From Trichomonas tenax (Eukaryota > Parabasalia > Trichomonadida > Trichomonadidae), in contig JALKBU010000117.1 in assembly GCA_023091735.1 (NCBI GenBank), forward strand, positions 1 through 64,000: a DNA stretch of 64,000 bases. Direction: 5' to 3'. Below, in pieces: positions 42,706 through 53,132 of the stretch. The notes beneath the pieces were generated by a model. That model was not told where the DNA came from. It worked only from the letters and a program-made list of their open reading frames with translations, and did no database searches. Position 1 is the first letter of the stretch. Each line of letters begins with the position of its first letter. Made by a program: the position numbers and the translations under genes.

Positions 42706-43944
42706 CTAACTCCTTATCAATTCTCCAAATGCTACCATTTCCTCCAAAACTCTAATACGGTTTAATGAATTCATATGTGCCTTTTCTGTGTTGGTTTTAT
42801 AATTATTCTTAACTAATGTGTAAGCTTTAAACATCTACTCATTTCTCCAATTTCTTAATTTTTCATAACTTACCACCTCCTTATAATTTCTCACAAAGAA
42901 CGGATTTATTGGTACTTCTTCATCAATGAAATAATGATTTTTATATGTGAATAACTAACTTCAATTATATTTTAATTATTCCCTAATTTTACCATCCTCA
43001 TTCACTAACTTTCTAAATATCTGATATCTTTTTAGGTAATCCTCTAACAATTCATAACCTTTCTTTAATTTATAACCACAAAAATTAGACTCCCTTCCGT
43101 TTTTTGCTTGCTTTGGCTTCTCTCCCTTTTGATGAATTGTAAAATAAATCTCATCAAAAAATTCTAAATATAATTTGCTTCCATCATCTGAAACATTACC
43201 ACCCAAATCTTCAAACTGATACACAAACTGACCATTAAGCATATTTTCAAACCTTACCCTAAAACTTTCTTTATCTATCAGTTGGCTTTTCTCAATTCCG
43301 TTTACTTTATAATGAACTAAAATATGTTTATTAATCGGTTATTTCATTATCACTTTATCATAAAATTCTTCCAATTTCTGCCCTACCTCAAATAAATCTT
43401 CTTTACCGAAATTCTTTAAATTCAATTTATAACCAAACGGTTTTATTTCATTCTTCAAACGGAACCTTAACCCTTTCTTTTCTGTCTTAGTTATAAATTT
43501 TCACATCTTTCATATATTGACTACTTAATAAATCCCATTCATTAATATAATCTTCATTATCTTCTAAATTTCCCCTATTCATATCTTTAACATATTCTTC
43601 TCTCAATTGAGAGACAATTGTGCATCCTTTATATCTTCATTAATTTCATTTCTTATCTCTTTTTCTTTCTTTATATCATTTTCATAAAATTCATCTTCTC
43701 CTCTTCGTTCTTCCTAAACGTTTTCATCAATTTTATATTCATTTACCGGATATAAAAACTTTAAAATATCTTCTTTATTAATTTCTCCATCATATTCCAA
43801 TTCATTCAACATATCCGCAAACCTCTTGACATTTCATAAATAATATTTACTAGTCTCTATTTCTGCCTCATCTAAAATATTCTTTACTTCTTCATGTGTA
43901 AAATGAGAAGTTAAAATATCTGATGTACTCACTCTCTGTGTCAT
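42706..43944 (-). pseudogene. Heavily decayed element gene of unknown function
   Basis: ATG 43944 (MTQRVSTSDILTSHF) begins a frame that reads as protein for hundreds of bases but is crossed by several stops (for example about 25 codons after FTHEEVKNILDEAE) and at least three frame changes. The longest open piece is 43242-42976 (GNVSDDGSKLYLEFFDEIYF). After another shift, EVPINPFFVRNYKEVVSYEK and VKNNYKTNTEKAHMNSLNRI continue to a stop at 42706. Codon use matches the Maverick block. It lies on the opposite strand to the HNH gene and ends about 120 bp from it. No family recognised. Confidence 0.45.
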
Positions 43945-44676
43945 TTATATAAAAATAAAAATTAATTTAAAAATAGACCTAATTTTTCCAATCATAAAAT
44001 TTAAATTATTCATTATCCTTTATTCATTAATTTTCCATAAATTTTTTTCATTATAAAACTCTGTACATTTTCATTAATGCGCTGACGATTATTTACATTC
44101 AATTTTTTCATACTCCCACTTTGACGCAAAATGTTACCTTTGTGGTGCTGGGGTAAATGTAAAAAGTTATTAAATCATAAATGAGAATATGTTTATTTTG
44201 GAATTTACTTATATCATATATGAAGAAATATTTTTTAGCTACGCTGTTATTAATTGTTTTTATGTAGGGAGAGGAACGGAGAAATGAACCTTATACTCAG
44301 GAATTTAAGGTAGACCTAGAAAACACACTTCATATACTACTAGCAACTCTTCCATTTATGTATTTTATGATGGGGATTGTTATTCTACCAAGAAATTATT
44401 ATAATTTTATGGAAATTTTATGCAATTTTTGTATTTTGCTTATATCACGTCATTATAAAATAATGTATTGAATATGAGATCAATGCAGTAAGATCATTAT
44501 TAAAATATAATTTTACAAAAAGGCTGTGACACTCCCTTTCCCAGATTCAATATCCTTGTAACTTTAATGGTACACACATGGGGTTGTGTAGATGCCCATA
44601 CTAAAATATCTAAGCACTACTAACTTAAGTTATAGTAAGTTTAAAATCTATTCCTCAATCAAGAGTGACAGCATTA
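43945..44676. other. AT-rich stretch within the Maverick-type block
   Basis: About 730 bp without a readable gene. A terminal inverted repeat would be expected at one edge of an intact Maverick; I found no matching pair by eye. Confidence 0.4.
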
Positions 44677-44760
44677 ATGAAGATAGAAGATTTAACAAAA
44701 AGAATAAATGTGATTGAAGATAGAATAAATCAAATAATTGCAGTATTAAATTCAGCTTAA
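44677..44760 (+). other. C-terminal coiled-coil remnant, tail-to-tail with the next ORF
   Basis: A frame open from about 44630 reads IPQSRVTALMKIEDLTKRIN and a continuous heptad-like helix to TAA 44758-44760; the only ATG is 44677. It is probably the 3' end of a decayed structural gene of the element. Its stop codon overlaps the stop codon of the minus-strand ORF in the shared TTAA at 44757-44760, a packing typical of compact viral genomes. Confidence 0.35.
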
Positions 44761-44972
44761 AGAGCTTCGGAGCTTTGCGGCGAGATAGCAGAGCCTCCAG
44801 GCTCGAAGAGCCGTTCAGGATCAATTTCATCAAACTCTTCTTCAATATTACATTTTTCAGCTACTTTTTTTAATCTTTTTACCTTATCATCACTCAATCT
44901 CTTTTCTAATTTCTTCTCTTTTTGCACACATATATAGTACATTGATAGTAGTTTTTTAATTCTTGATTCCAT
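44757..44972 (-). CDS. Small coiled-coil protein of the Maverick-type block
   Basis: A 71-aa ORF from ATG 44972. It is strongly charged (EKKLEKRLSDDKVKRLKKVA) with an acidic C-terminal half and a more GC-rich end (LFEPGGSAISPQSSEAL). Function unknown. It shares its stop with the convergent plus-strand frame. The GC-rich last 60 bases differ from the rest of the block. Low-to-moderate support because it is short. Confidence 0.4.
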   Translation of the reverse strand: MESRIKKLLSMYYICVQKEKKLEKRLSDDKVKRLKKVAEKCNIEEEFDEIDPERLFEPGGSAISPQSSEAL

Positions 44973-45162
44973 AATGGAAACACAGGATTAGCATATCAGA
45001 ATCATTAATTCAAATGTTCCTTTTTGGAGAAAAAATCATATTGTTGGAATTATTGTTAGAACATTACCTGCATTTCTTAAAAGTTCTCCTTAATACGACT
45101 GAAATCTGAAATTACTCCAGCTAGAAAAATGATTGATTTCAACAAAAACAAACATACAAAAT

Positions 45163-47088
45163 TTAAACAACTATATCAGGTAAATTATATGACCTGAAAA
45201 CAAATGACTTTGCAAATGGCCTTTCCGGTAGTCTGATTTGGAAATTCTGGCCTATAACTGGTTGCATTGGAAGCTGTGGATCAACGCGCTTTGGTCCTGC
45301 TCCCACTGCAGTTATGATATTCTTAACACGCTGGTAAGTTGTCTGTGAACCAGCAAGTGCAGCTTGTTGCTTAAGGGATTTGATTCTCTCCTTCTCTTCT
45401 TCGTCAATGATGATATTTGGTGGGAATCCTTTCATCTGTGTTATCATTGGTGATTCATCTGCCTTGAACTGAGGTAATGCTTGGCGTATTGAACGTTGAA
45501 TAACTCTTGTTGTTGAAGATGATGTAATGGGCTTTGATTCTTGGCGTTGCACAGGTTTTATGATCTTGTGGACTGTTCTCTTCTTGATTGGACTTTGCTG
45601 TAATGTCTGAGATTGGGGAATGGCTGTTGGTGGTGGATTTAGCTCTTTCTGCGACATCTGAACGGAATTTTGTGATGAAGATGGAACAATTTTATCCTTT
45701 CGCTTATATCCATTCGCTTGAGCAGCAGCAACAAGTGCTTGATCAATTACTGATATATCTCCTTCTAAAACAGGATATAACTGCCGCCACTGTGTTTCTT
45801 TAGCGCGCTGTGTCTCGCCCTCTGGGTCGAAGAAAGTATTTGTCCGAGAGTTGTTATTTCTAGTTTTTGATAAATCCATAATTCTCTGACCGACTGATTT
45901 CTTGAAATTAGGCTGTAGATTGATGATGTGCATTGCCCCGTGAATTACCGATGTTTTAACTTCTCTATCGAACGAAGAATCCGCGCCCATCGATGGTTTG
46001 TTGTTAACTTCCAATAACCAAGGCTTGCAATCTTTATCGAGTAATATATCGAACCCGAGGATCTCAAAGCATCGGCTCTTGCCGTCATTGTATGCAACTC
46101 CGATTCGATATTGTGATGCAATGTAATGTTGAACAGAAGCGATTGTTAATCTGACGACTTCGTCTATCTCATGCTTGAGTTTGTCTGGATCATGTCCACT
46201 TTTCTTAATTGCTTCAAAAATCGACTCTAAAGATCTTTTATGACCTTTTTCTTCCTCTTCCACGACTTCATTGGCGTGGAAGTGTTCGTTTTTCTTGTTG
46301 AGGCTGTAATTTGTGAGGTGTGAATAGACTAAATCTAAATTGTCAGGCTTCGGATCATTATAAGGTTCTGTACAAAATCGCGCTAAACCTTCGTTATGTA
46401 AGTATAACCTTAATGGCTCTATAGAAGTGATCAAAACGTATATACGCAAATCAAATTTCAAACCATCGATGAGAAATGGATCGATATATCTTTGTGCAAT
46501 TGCTGGTTCTGTATAATCCTGGACTTGGCTTGGATCTTGAATAAGGAAAATTCCTTTTCCGAGTGATCCTTTGTCTGGTTTTATGATGAATGTTCGTTTC
46601 AGCGAATTCTTTATCGACAACATGTAGTTTTTTAGATCGTTGTATTGTAGCGGGAGAATGTATGTCTGTGGGTTGAAAGAATAAGCTTCTGGCATGATAT
46701 GCGAGACTGTTTCCAAATTTTTTGCGCAATCAACTTTTCTTGAAATGGAAACAGTTCCCGGGAAGTGATTATAGAACTGATACGGAAGCAGTTCCGATGC
46801 AGTTTCTGTGGATCCATTCGAGTTAATCCAAAATAAATTTGCTTTAGTGTCTGATTCAGTGACTTTAAAACCGAACAATTCCAATGCTTCTCTAACTAAT
46901 GGATAGTACGCCTGATTTACGTTAACCCAAATGTATTTGAGACCTTTTTTTCTTCCTCTCTTCGGTTTTTCTTCCTTTTGCCTTGCTTTTTCGCCGTTAG
47001 AATCGCTTGTTTTGGTTGCCTTAGCTTCCGGGGGCTCCGAATCCTTCGCTTTCGATTCAGTAGAGTCCGTAGCGGAGCTGTTAGACAT
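45163..47088 (-). CDS. Tubulin-tyrosine ligase family protein, probable tubulin polyglutamylase
   Basis: A 641-aa protein. After a Lys/Glu-rich N-terminal 50 residues comes a TTL domain (about 50-410). ATP-grasp motifs are visible: KPDKGSLGKGIFLI, AQRYIDPFLIDGLKFDLRIY, SHLTNYSLNKKNEHF and LDKDCKPWLLEVNNKPSM. The KFDLRIYVL and LEVNxxPS motifs are those of TTLL glutamylases (TTLL6/9/13 group). It would add glutamates to tubulin tails of the flagella or axostyle. The last 220 residues are basic, Gln/Ser/Pro-rich and probably bind microtubules. All ATP-grasp residues I can check are present. Whether it initiates or elongates chains cannot be told from sequence alone. Confidence 0.92.
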   Translation of the reverse strand: MSNSSATDSTESKAKDSEPPEAKATKTSDSNGEKARQKEEKPKRGRKKGLKYIWVNVNQAYYPLVREALELFGFKVTESDTKANLFWINSNGSTETASELLPYQFYNHFPGTVSISRKVDCAKNLETVSHIMPEAYSFNPQTYILPLQYNDLKNYMLSIKNSLKRTFIIKPDKGSLGKGIFLIQDPSQVQDYTEPAIAQRYIDPFLIDGLKFDLRIYVLITSIEPLRLYLHNEGLARFCTEPYNDPKPDNLDLVYSHLTNYSLNKKNEHFHANEVVEEEEKGHKRSLESIFEAIKKSGHDPDKLKHEIDEVVRLTIASVQHYIASQYRIGVAYNDGKSRCFEILGFDILLDKDCKPWLLEVNNKPSMGADSSFDREVKTSVIHGAMHIINLQPNFKKSVGQRIMDLSKTRNNNSRTNTFFDPEGETQRAKETQWRQLYPVLEGDISVIDQALVAAAQANGYKRKDKIVPSSSQNSVQMSQKELNPPPTAIPQSQTLQQSPIKKRTVHKIIKPVQRQESKPITSSSTTRVIQRSIRQALPQFKADESPMITQMKGFPPNIIIDEEEKERIKSLKQQAALAGSQTTYQRVKNIITAVGAGPKRVDPQLPMQPVIGQNFQIRLPERPFAKSFVFRSYNLPDIVV

Positions 47089-47622
47089 ACAAGGCTGAAT
47101 TGAGTGAGAATTTAACGATAGAAATTAAAAGAAAAAAATCAATGTAAAGATTCTGTCAAAAGTGACAACCTATTGTTCTAACCTATATTTTTTGTTGCAT
47201 TTTTGTAATACTACTAAAATAATGATATATCCAAAATCTAATATTTGATTCTGTCTATTTTTTCATATTAAAACTGTTATTTTTGAATTCAAAATTATTT
47301 TTTTTTCAACAAAATAGGGACAATTTCAGAACTAAACTAAGTCGATATTTTAGTTTTCCTATCCTTTCTCTATATGTTTTTATCAAAACACTCGGATTTT
47401 GATTTAACATTAATTAATATTTATAAATAATTTTAATGAATATAGAGCCTCCATGATAAATTAAGACGATTGGCATCAAAAACAAACTTTATTTTATTCT
47501 AATATGCGACAAATAATGATCTGTAATTAAACACGTAATCTGCATAACATCACCTGTAGATGGGCAATCTATCGTATGAATATCATTTAAATCGGATGAA
47601 TAGAAGTGCGAAATAAATATTT
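47089..47622. other. Intergenic stretch without a supported gene
   Basis: About 530 bp. An Inr-like CTCACTCAATTC lies on the minus strand just upstream of the TTL start. Otherwise AT-rich with no signal. Confidence 0.5.
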
Positions 47623-47970
47623 TCATTTCTTATTTTCATTGAATGGTTCATCGATATCCGGTATTCCTCCAATCAATCTAAATTTTTCTCCATTTTCAGA
47701 TACAAGAAATCCTGATATTACATCGATTTCGAATAAATAATGATGAATTTGTTTCAAACTTTCTTCATCTGATTGCATCCATTTATATTCGGGACATTCA
47801 AATCCCAGATCTTTACAACCCGACCTTAAAACGTCAAAATTAATTGTTCGACAAATATTATGAAGGTAAGTTGCATCAAACTCTTTGAATATATTACGCA
47901 TCTTCTTACACTCTATCTTAAATGGTTTTCCTTCTGAGTCGAAAAGCATGTTGTGTAGCAAAAGTCTCAT
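47623..47970 (-). CDS. TRM112: Multifunctional methyltransferase activator TRM112
   Basis: A 115-aa protein of family length. It starts MRLLLHNML, as in TRM112 (MKLLTHNxL), has the central HNIC and LKQIHHYLFEIDVISGFLV region, and the hallmark end EKFRLIGGIPDIDEP (family: GxxFPIxxGIPNMLL). TRM112 is the small partner that stabilises methyltransferases acting on tRNA, 18S rRNA (Bud23/WBSCR22), release factor eRF1 (HemK2) and others. The cysteine pair of the yeast zinc site in this C-terminal region is replaced by SEN, so zinc is probably not bound, as in animals. Divergent to the HEAT-repeat gene at 48.6 kb. Confidence 0.85.
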   Translation of the reverse strand: MRLLLHNMLFDSEGKPFKIECKKMRNIFKEFDATYLHNICRTINFDVLRSGCKDLGFECPEYKWMQSDEESLKQIHHYLFEIDVISGFLVSENGEKFRLIGGIPDIDEPFNENKK

Positions 47971-48586
47971 GTTAAAAATACCGAAGATAAAAGTGTGAGG
48001 ACAACGAAATTTCTCACTCTCCTCAGATGCTGTGACTTTGCCTGGAATTAGAAGAGCTTATATAGAACTAAAACACAGAGTTGTGAAAACTTTTGCCTCT
48101 GCATTATCGAGAAAGAGACAATTTCAATTTAACTTCATTCTTTCATGAATATCCGACAAGTAAATTATTTTTGTCATTTTAAATTGATCAGCAATTTAGA
48201 TTATAGATGACCAATAACGACTATTTTTGATAAATTAATCATATCAGTCAATTTTGACATGTAAATTTAATTTACCAATATCTAAATAAATGATTGATTT
48301 GGAATTTCAGTTAACAGCAGATGGTAATTTTTGTGTTTTAGAGAAAAACAATTTTGTCAAAATTTATCACGTAAATATCAATTTCAAGAAATCGAAAACA
48401 AATGGTAGATTCTGATATGGGTGTGTCAGTATTCGATAATTTCCGAATTTCAGCCTGAAAATATGAATGCTCGATTTTGAAAAGATTAATTCGACGATAT
48501 CTGATTAAAGCTGAGTTATTTTTGAAGACCATGGACGATATCTATCATGAATTCATTTTGTTCATTTTGTTTATAAGAAGAATTTA
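47971..48586. promoter_or_regulatory. Shared promoter region with TGACATGTAAA element
   Basis: A 616-bp region between divergent genes. TGACATGTAAA lies at 48255-48265, midway (285 bp from one start and 322 bp from the other), further than for other genes. An Inr-like TCATTTTG, present twice, lies just upstream of ATG 48587. A 64-codon minus ORF inside has no features. Confidence 0.4.
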
Positions 48587-51500
48587 ATGGATTTTTTAGT
48601 TTCTGGTTTGAGCTTTCTCGCTAAACAAAAGAAGCTACAACCGGCAGAACAGATCCTCTCAGAGAAACTCGCTGCGTTTGAGTCAACAGTGCCTTCAAAA
48701 CTCGATGAAAAGCAAATTGACCAACTGGAAGAAGTTTTAATCAGCATCATGGGAATTAATGATGGAGAGCTTTCAATGCAGTTCTGCCACAGACTGAGCG
48801 AATGCTTTGTTTTCATTTATAATTTAGATAATGCGCCAAAAATTTTCAATTTAGTTACTTACGTTCAAAAACATCCATCACAAGCATCATATTTCACCAT
48901 TGGTTTCGTTGTGAACGAAATTGGAGACAAAAATAAAGCAATGATGAACTCATTGACTGATTCATTGCTAAAAGCAAAGAAAAACCACATCGATTCAGCA
49001 CTCTTCGCCATAAATTACATTTTGAAAGTCACTTACAATGAAGTCAAAAAGTATGCCAAAAATTTTTATTCGATAGTTGAATCTCACACATCGAGCACAT
49101 CGGTATTCGTTAAATTATACTGCATAAAGATACTTCGCAAGCTTATAAAGTCGAATATTCATTCTCCAGATAGATTATTGAAATCTGCGTTGATAATTTA
49201 TCAAGAATCTCCAAATAGATTCGTTCAGGAGAAAGCTGCTTGCTACGTTTCTGATGTCTTACTGGCTCTTTTGTCAAAACCCAATGGAATGAAAGATGTT
49301 ATCAGCGAACTCAGTTATATTGGCAATTGCACACCAATTATCACTAAATTCTGGTGCTTCATTGATAATACCATTCTCAACAAGAACGCCGCATCAATTC
49401 TTAGACTTATTAAATCAAAAGATAAAACATACGTTAAAACATTGGCTGCCCTCCTTTCCATCGACACAAAGAAGCAATTGTTCGAAAGGATCGAAAAAGA
49501 GAAAGAAAGCGACGATCAGCTTCTTCTTCTGAGATATATCTCTTACGACACAGATACAGACAGAACTGTTGCTGCTATTGCAAGCAAACTCATGGTAGAA
49601 GGTCGCGAGGATATCAGTAGCATCTTATCTTTCTATGAAGACCTTGCTACAAAGAATCCAGAACTTTCTCGTGAATTATTGAACTCATCATCTATTTTCT
49701 TGGCATATCCACCAGAAACATATCCAAACCTCAGCAGGCACCTTGTTGCAATGTCATTGATCTGCGCCACACTTATCCTAAACAACAAGTCACTGTTGAC
49801 ACAGGATGTTCGTGACAACATTGGAAAGTTCCAGGACAAGAACTTCTCATCGAATAAGATATTCAAGGGCGGCTTCATTGGTGCTTTCATCACTGCTCGT
49901 GCATTGAAGATATCTTCTGATGAGAAAGTTAAAACTGCTCTCAACACCGTTCTTCTTTTCCTTGAGCATCCAACGAAGACATCGAACAAACTTAGACTCC
50001 TGATTTCTGCTGTTGCTGGTTTCCTCGCAAATCACAAATCGTTGAAGTCATCAATTGCATTTTTGCATTGCTTCCTTCAGCTTCCAAGTGCTGCTCAAAA
50101 TCCAACAGCTCTCGCGTACTCCTGCCTCATTTCCACAAGAGTGCAGATCGTCCAGTTCATGTTCGATAAGCTTTTAGACTTCTGCATGGCAATTAATTTC
50201 ACAACAGAGTTTTACGAATCCAAACTTAATGTTTCAACACTCTCTGTCGATAGAATTCTCGGAAAAGGAGGCTTTAGATTCAAACCAAGCTGCTCATTGC
50301 AGATTTCCAACGAAGCTCTTATGAAGTACACTTTCGAGACATTCCCGCAGGTTGTTATGAACGCCCCAGACGAGCAACATGATATGTCAATGCTCTTGTA
50401 CAACGAGCGGAGGGATCCGGAGAATCCAGTAAAGATCGGCCTTCTTTTCGCATTGACAAAGAGCGATGAAGGTTTAAAGTTGCTTCCACCGGACACACAC
50501 AGTGTTCTGATCAAGTTAATGCACAAAGTTGACAATGATGTCGAATTATGCGTTTTGGCTGAAATCGTTGCTGGATATCTCAAAGCCAATCCAAAGTCAT
50601 TTGGCGAAATCAGAGCACTCAAACATGAGCTTCCAACACCCCAGAAAGCAATATTGGATGCTGCACTTGTTTTCAATTGCGATGTCACAGAGAACTTCTT
50701 GACGGAAACACACCAAGAGTTGTGCGACATCTGCAAGAGCGAAGGATCTCATTACGCATTCTATGGTTTGGCTGTTTTGTTCCAATCATGTCAGTTCTCG
50801 CCTGTTTCTCAGTCAATGGCAGGAAACTCACTCCACTTCATAGTCAACGTCTTCAATTCTAAAGTGATGCTGAATCCAATCGTCTGCTACTACGCCAGCA
50901 CATGCTTCAACTCTCTGATGCCACTCGTTTCCTCCAGCGATGATTCTCTCAGCTCTATCGTTATCGGTGAAGCTCTTCAGTGCCTTGCTGGAACTAAAGC
51001 ACCATTCTGCCGCGCTTTCTATCTCAGAGCGTTATCTCAGGCTTTGAACTTCGCAAGAAAGACAGTTGTCAGGCCTCGTCTGAAACTCGCGTCAAAGAGA
51101 TCGTTCAGTATCGAAGTTTCTGGTTCTTGTGGTGCAATCTGCGACTTGAGAAAGGATGCTTTCAATTACATGAACACAGCACTCTTCCATCTCCAGATTT
51201 ATCAGATCGGAAGAATCCAAGAATACGTCGCTGGATGTTCGCAGTACTCCAACAAAGTTAAGGAGTGGGTCCATCTCGTTAAGGATGTCATCACTAATTC
51301 CATTGTTCCAGGAACAGCAATCGAAGCTCGCAACGAGACAAAGAGATGCGTCTTGAAGGCAATGAAGCCACTCATCACAAGAATCTGTGCAAGTGGCGAC
51401 ACAGAGTCTCTCGATGACACAATCACTGCTTTGATCAAAGTTGTCACATCATCAACAAGTGACAACCCAATGCTCGAAGAATCTTTCAACAGATTCGCAG

Positions 51501-52960
51501 AGATCATTGACACATTCGTCAATGTCATCAAACTCGATGTCTACGACAGCCAATTCGCGATCGCTTTGAGATCAGCTTTGAATTACATCCATATCAGCGA
51601 TAGATTCCTCAAAGTCTACTTCGGATACATCATGAATTCCGGACAAGTTGCTCAGTACATCAAGGACATTGTCGACGGCATCATTAAAGCGCCAAACACA
51701 AACGAGCGCACATGCTTCGCTTCTTATATTGTCTCAACATGCATCAATGCAAACAGTGAATTGACTCTTGACAGCGCGAAGAGAATCGCAACAGCATTCG
51801 AAGACTGCTTCGTTGGAGTCTTCAATCGCGCAACTGTATTGAGCACACAGTGGCAGACAGCTGCTGACTTCAGAACAGACTTCAGCGACTACTTCGTTGA
51901 CATTTTAGTTTCATTAGTTTTCGCACTCGCAACAACGAAATCTCAAAAGATTCCTTACGAGACACTCTGCAAGTTCTTGATCGAAACATCATCAAAGTCA
52001 ACAGAGAAGTGGAAGATCGATGCTGCTGTTCGTGGCATTGTTTCAACATTCGAGTACTTAGAGAAACTCGATGACTCATATAGATCAGACTGCTTGAATA
52101 ACGTTCCAAAGAAGTCTGAGATGTCGTATTTGTTCGAGCGTGCTTTCTCGAGGCAATTGACAAAGGGAGATAATCTTCTTGATGAGTTCTATCAATATGT
52201 TTCAACGGCTGTTTATGATGATGAAGTTTACTCTCGCATTGTCAAAGTTGCTCCGCAGGAATTCATTGCTAAGAACGGCCACGCAATTTTCGATTTGTTC
52301 ATCATTCGTCCAAAGTTTGAGCATCTCTGCACACTTTTGTTCCTCGTCAGTCCACCAGATTTGTTCGAGGAGAAGGTCCTGGCCATCGAAGAGACAGCCA
52401 AGAAAGTTGTTCTTGCTGGAAGACTCATTGCATCAACAAAGAAGTGCTCAGACAAAATTGCTGAATTATTGGCTGAAAACTTCGGCGACAAAGTTGTTCT
52501 TCTTTGCGGAAGATTGTTCCAGAGCCAGGACACGATTCCTGCTGCCAAACTGATCCTCAGCAAGATCAAGGATGACTCTGCACTTCCAGAGACAGAAGAA
52601 TTCGCAATTCTCGTTCTTTGGCTCTTTATATCTCTTTCTCCTGATGTTTTCAAGTTCATGGGAATTGCAATCCAGAAACTCGCAACGATGGCTGCATGCT
52701 TTGACACACAGAAGTCCAGACCGGCAGAATTTGCTCTTAAGCTCCTCAAGGATTCCGATGAAGGCCGCCATCTCCTCAGAGGTCTCTCTGCAGAACAAAT
52801 GGATGCACTTTCAGCTAAGTTCGAGAAGATGAAGAAAACTAAAGAGAACGCAAGCAGATTCACTCTCAAAACATTCGGAAACGCTAGAAAGGCCAAAGAA
52901 TCATCGAACACAAGCGGATGGGTTGATCTTGGCGCTTCAAGCTCTGATGACGAAAAATAA
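48587..52960 (+). CDS. Large HEAT-repeat protein, HEATR5/Laa1-like
   Basis: A 1457-aa all-helical protein. The first 110 residues (KKLQPAEQILSEKLAAFEST, then SMQFCHRLSECFVFIYNLDN) match the pattern at the start of HEATR5/Laa1 proteins, which bind the AP-1 clathrin adaptor and act in endosome-Golgi traffic. HEAT helices continue to about 1420. The C-terminus is short and Lys/Ser/Asp-rich, ending SGWVDLGASSSDDEK. It is shorter than animal HEATR5 (about 2000 aa). No catalytic domain. Family assignment is from N-terminal pattern and size; a generic HEAT protein is the alternative. The codon use is the most GC-rich of the window's genes, a sign of strong expression or selection. Confidence 0.65.
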   Translation: MDFLVSGLSFLAKQKKLQPAEQILSEKLAAFESTVPSKLDEKQIDQLEEVLISIMGINDGELSMQFCHRLSECFVFIYNLDNAPKIFNLVTYVQKHPSQASYFTIGFVVNEIGDKNKAMMNSLTDSLLKAKKNHIDSALFAINYILKVTYNEVKKYAKNFYSIVESHTSSTSVFVKLYCIKILRKLIKSNIHSPDRLLKSALIIYQESPNRFVQEKAACYVSDVLLALLSKPNGMKDVISELSYIGNCTPIITKFWCFIDNTILNKNAASILRLIKSKDKTYVKTLAALLSIDTKKQLFERIEKEKESDDQLLLLRYISYDTDTDRTVAAIASKLMVEGREDISSILSFYEDLATKNPELSRELLNSSSIFLAYPPETYPNLSRHLVAMSLICATLILNNKSLLTQDVRDNIGKFQDKNFSSNKIFKGGFIGAFITARALKISSDEKVKTALNTVLLFLEHPTKTSNKLRLLISAVAGFLANHKSLKSSIAFLHCFLQLPSAAQNPTALAYSCLISTRVQIVQFMFDKLLDFCMAINFTTEFYESKLNVSTLSVDRILGKGGFRFKPSCSLQISNEALMKYTFETFPQVVMNAPDEQHDMSMLLYNERRDPENPVKIGLLFALTKSDEGLKLLPPDTHSVLIKLMHKVDNDVELCVLAEIVAGYLKANPKSFGEIRALKHELPTPQKAILDAALVFNCDVTENFLTETHQELCDICKSEGSHYAFYGLAVLFQSCQFSPVSQSMAGNSLHFIVNVFNSKVMLNPIVCYYASTCFNSLMPLVSSSDDSLSSIVIGEALQCLAGTKAPFCRAFYLRALSQALNFARKTVVRPRLKLASKRSFSIEVSGSCGAICDLRKDAFNYMNTALFHLQIYQIGRIQEYVAGCSQYSNKVKEWVHLVKDVITNSIVPGTAIEARNETKRCVLKAMKPLITRICASGDTESLDDTITALIKVVTSSTSDNPMLEESFNRFAEIIDTFVNVIKLDVYDSQFAIALRSALNYIHISDRFLKVYFGYIMNSGQVAQYIKDIVDGIIKAPNTNERTCFASYIVSTCINANSELTLDSAKRIATAFEDCFVGVFNRATVLSTQWQTAADFRTDFSDYFVDILVSLVFALATTKSQKIPYETLCKFLIETSSKSTEKWKIDAAVRGIVSTFEYLEKLDDSYRSDCLNNVPKKSEMSYLFERAFSRQLTKGDNLLDEFYQYVSTAVYDDEVYSRIVKVAPQEFIAKNGHAIFDLFIIRPKFEHLCTLLFLVSPPDLFEEKVLAIEETAKKVVLAGRLIASTKKCSDKIAELLAENFGDKVVLLCGRLFQSQDTIPAAKLILSKIKDDSALPETEEFAILVLWLFISLSPDVFKFMGIAIQKLATMAACFDTQKSRPAEFALKLLKDSDEGRHLLRGLSAEQMDALSAKFEKMKKTKENASRFTLKTFGNARKAKESSNTSGWVDLGASSSDDEK

Positions 52961-53132
52961 ATTTATTTTCTATTCTTTATAAAGTTTTTCACCATTTTTA
53001 TCTCTTTTATCTCTCTCTATTTTGAAAATTTTTGAATAACATGAGCTTAGTTTCAAATAATAAAGTAATTTAAATAATCGCATTTTCATAAACAAAACAT
53101 ACAAAAATTTATTAAAAACAAAAAAAATAAAA

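Noticed and set aside
43945..45100. Possible Maverick terminal inverted repeat
   Set aside because: No inverted partner near 31.2 or 38.4 kb could be found by eye.
52228..52911. 227-codon antisense ORF within the HEAT-repeat gene
   Set aside because: Shadow of the GC-richer coding strand; no independent start or motif.
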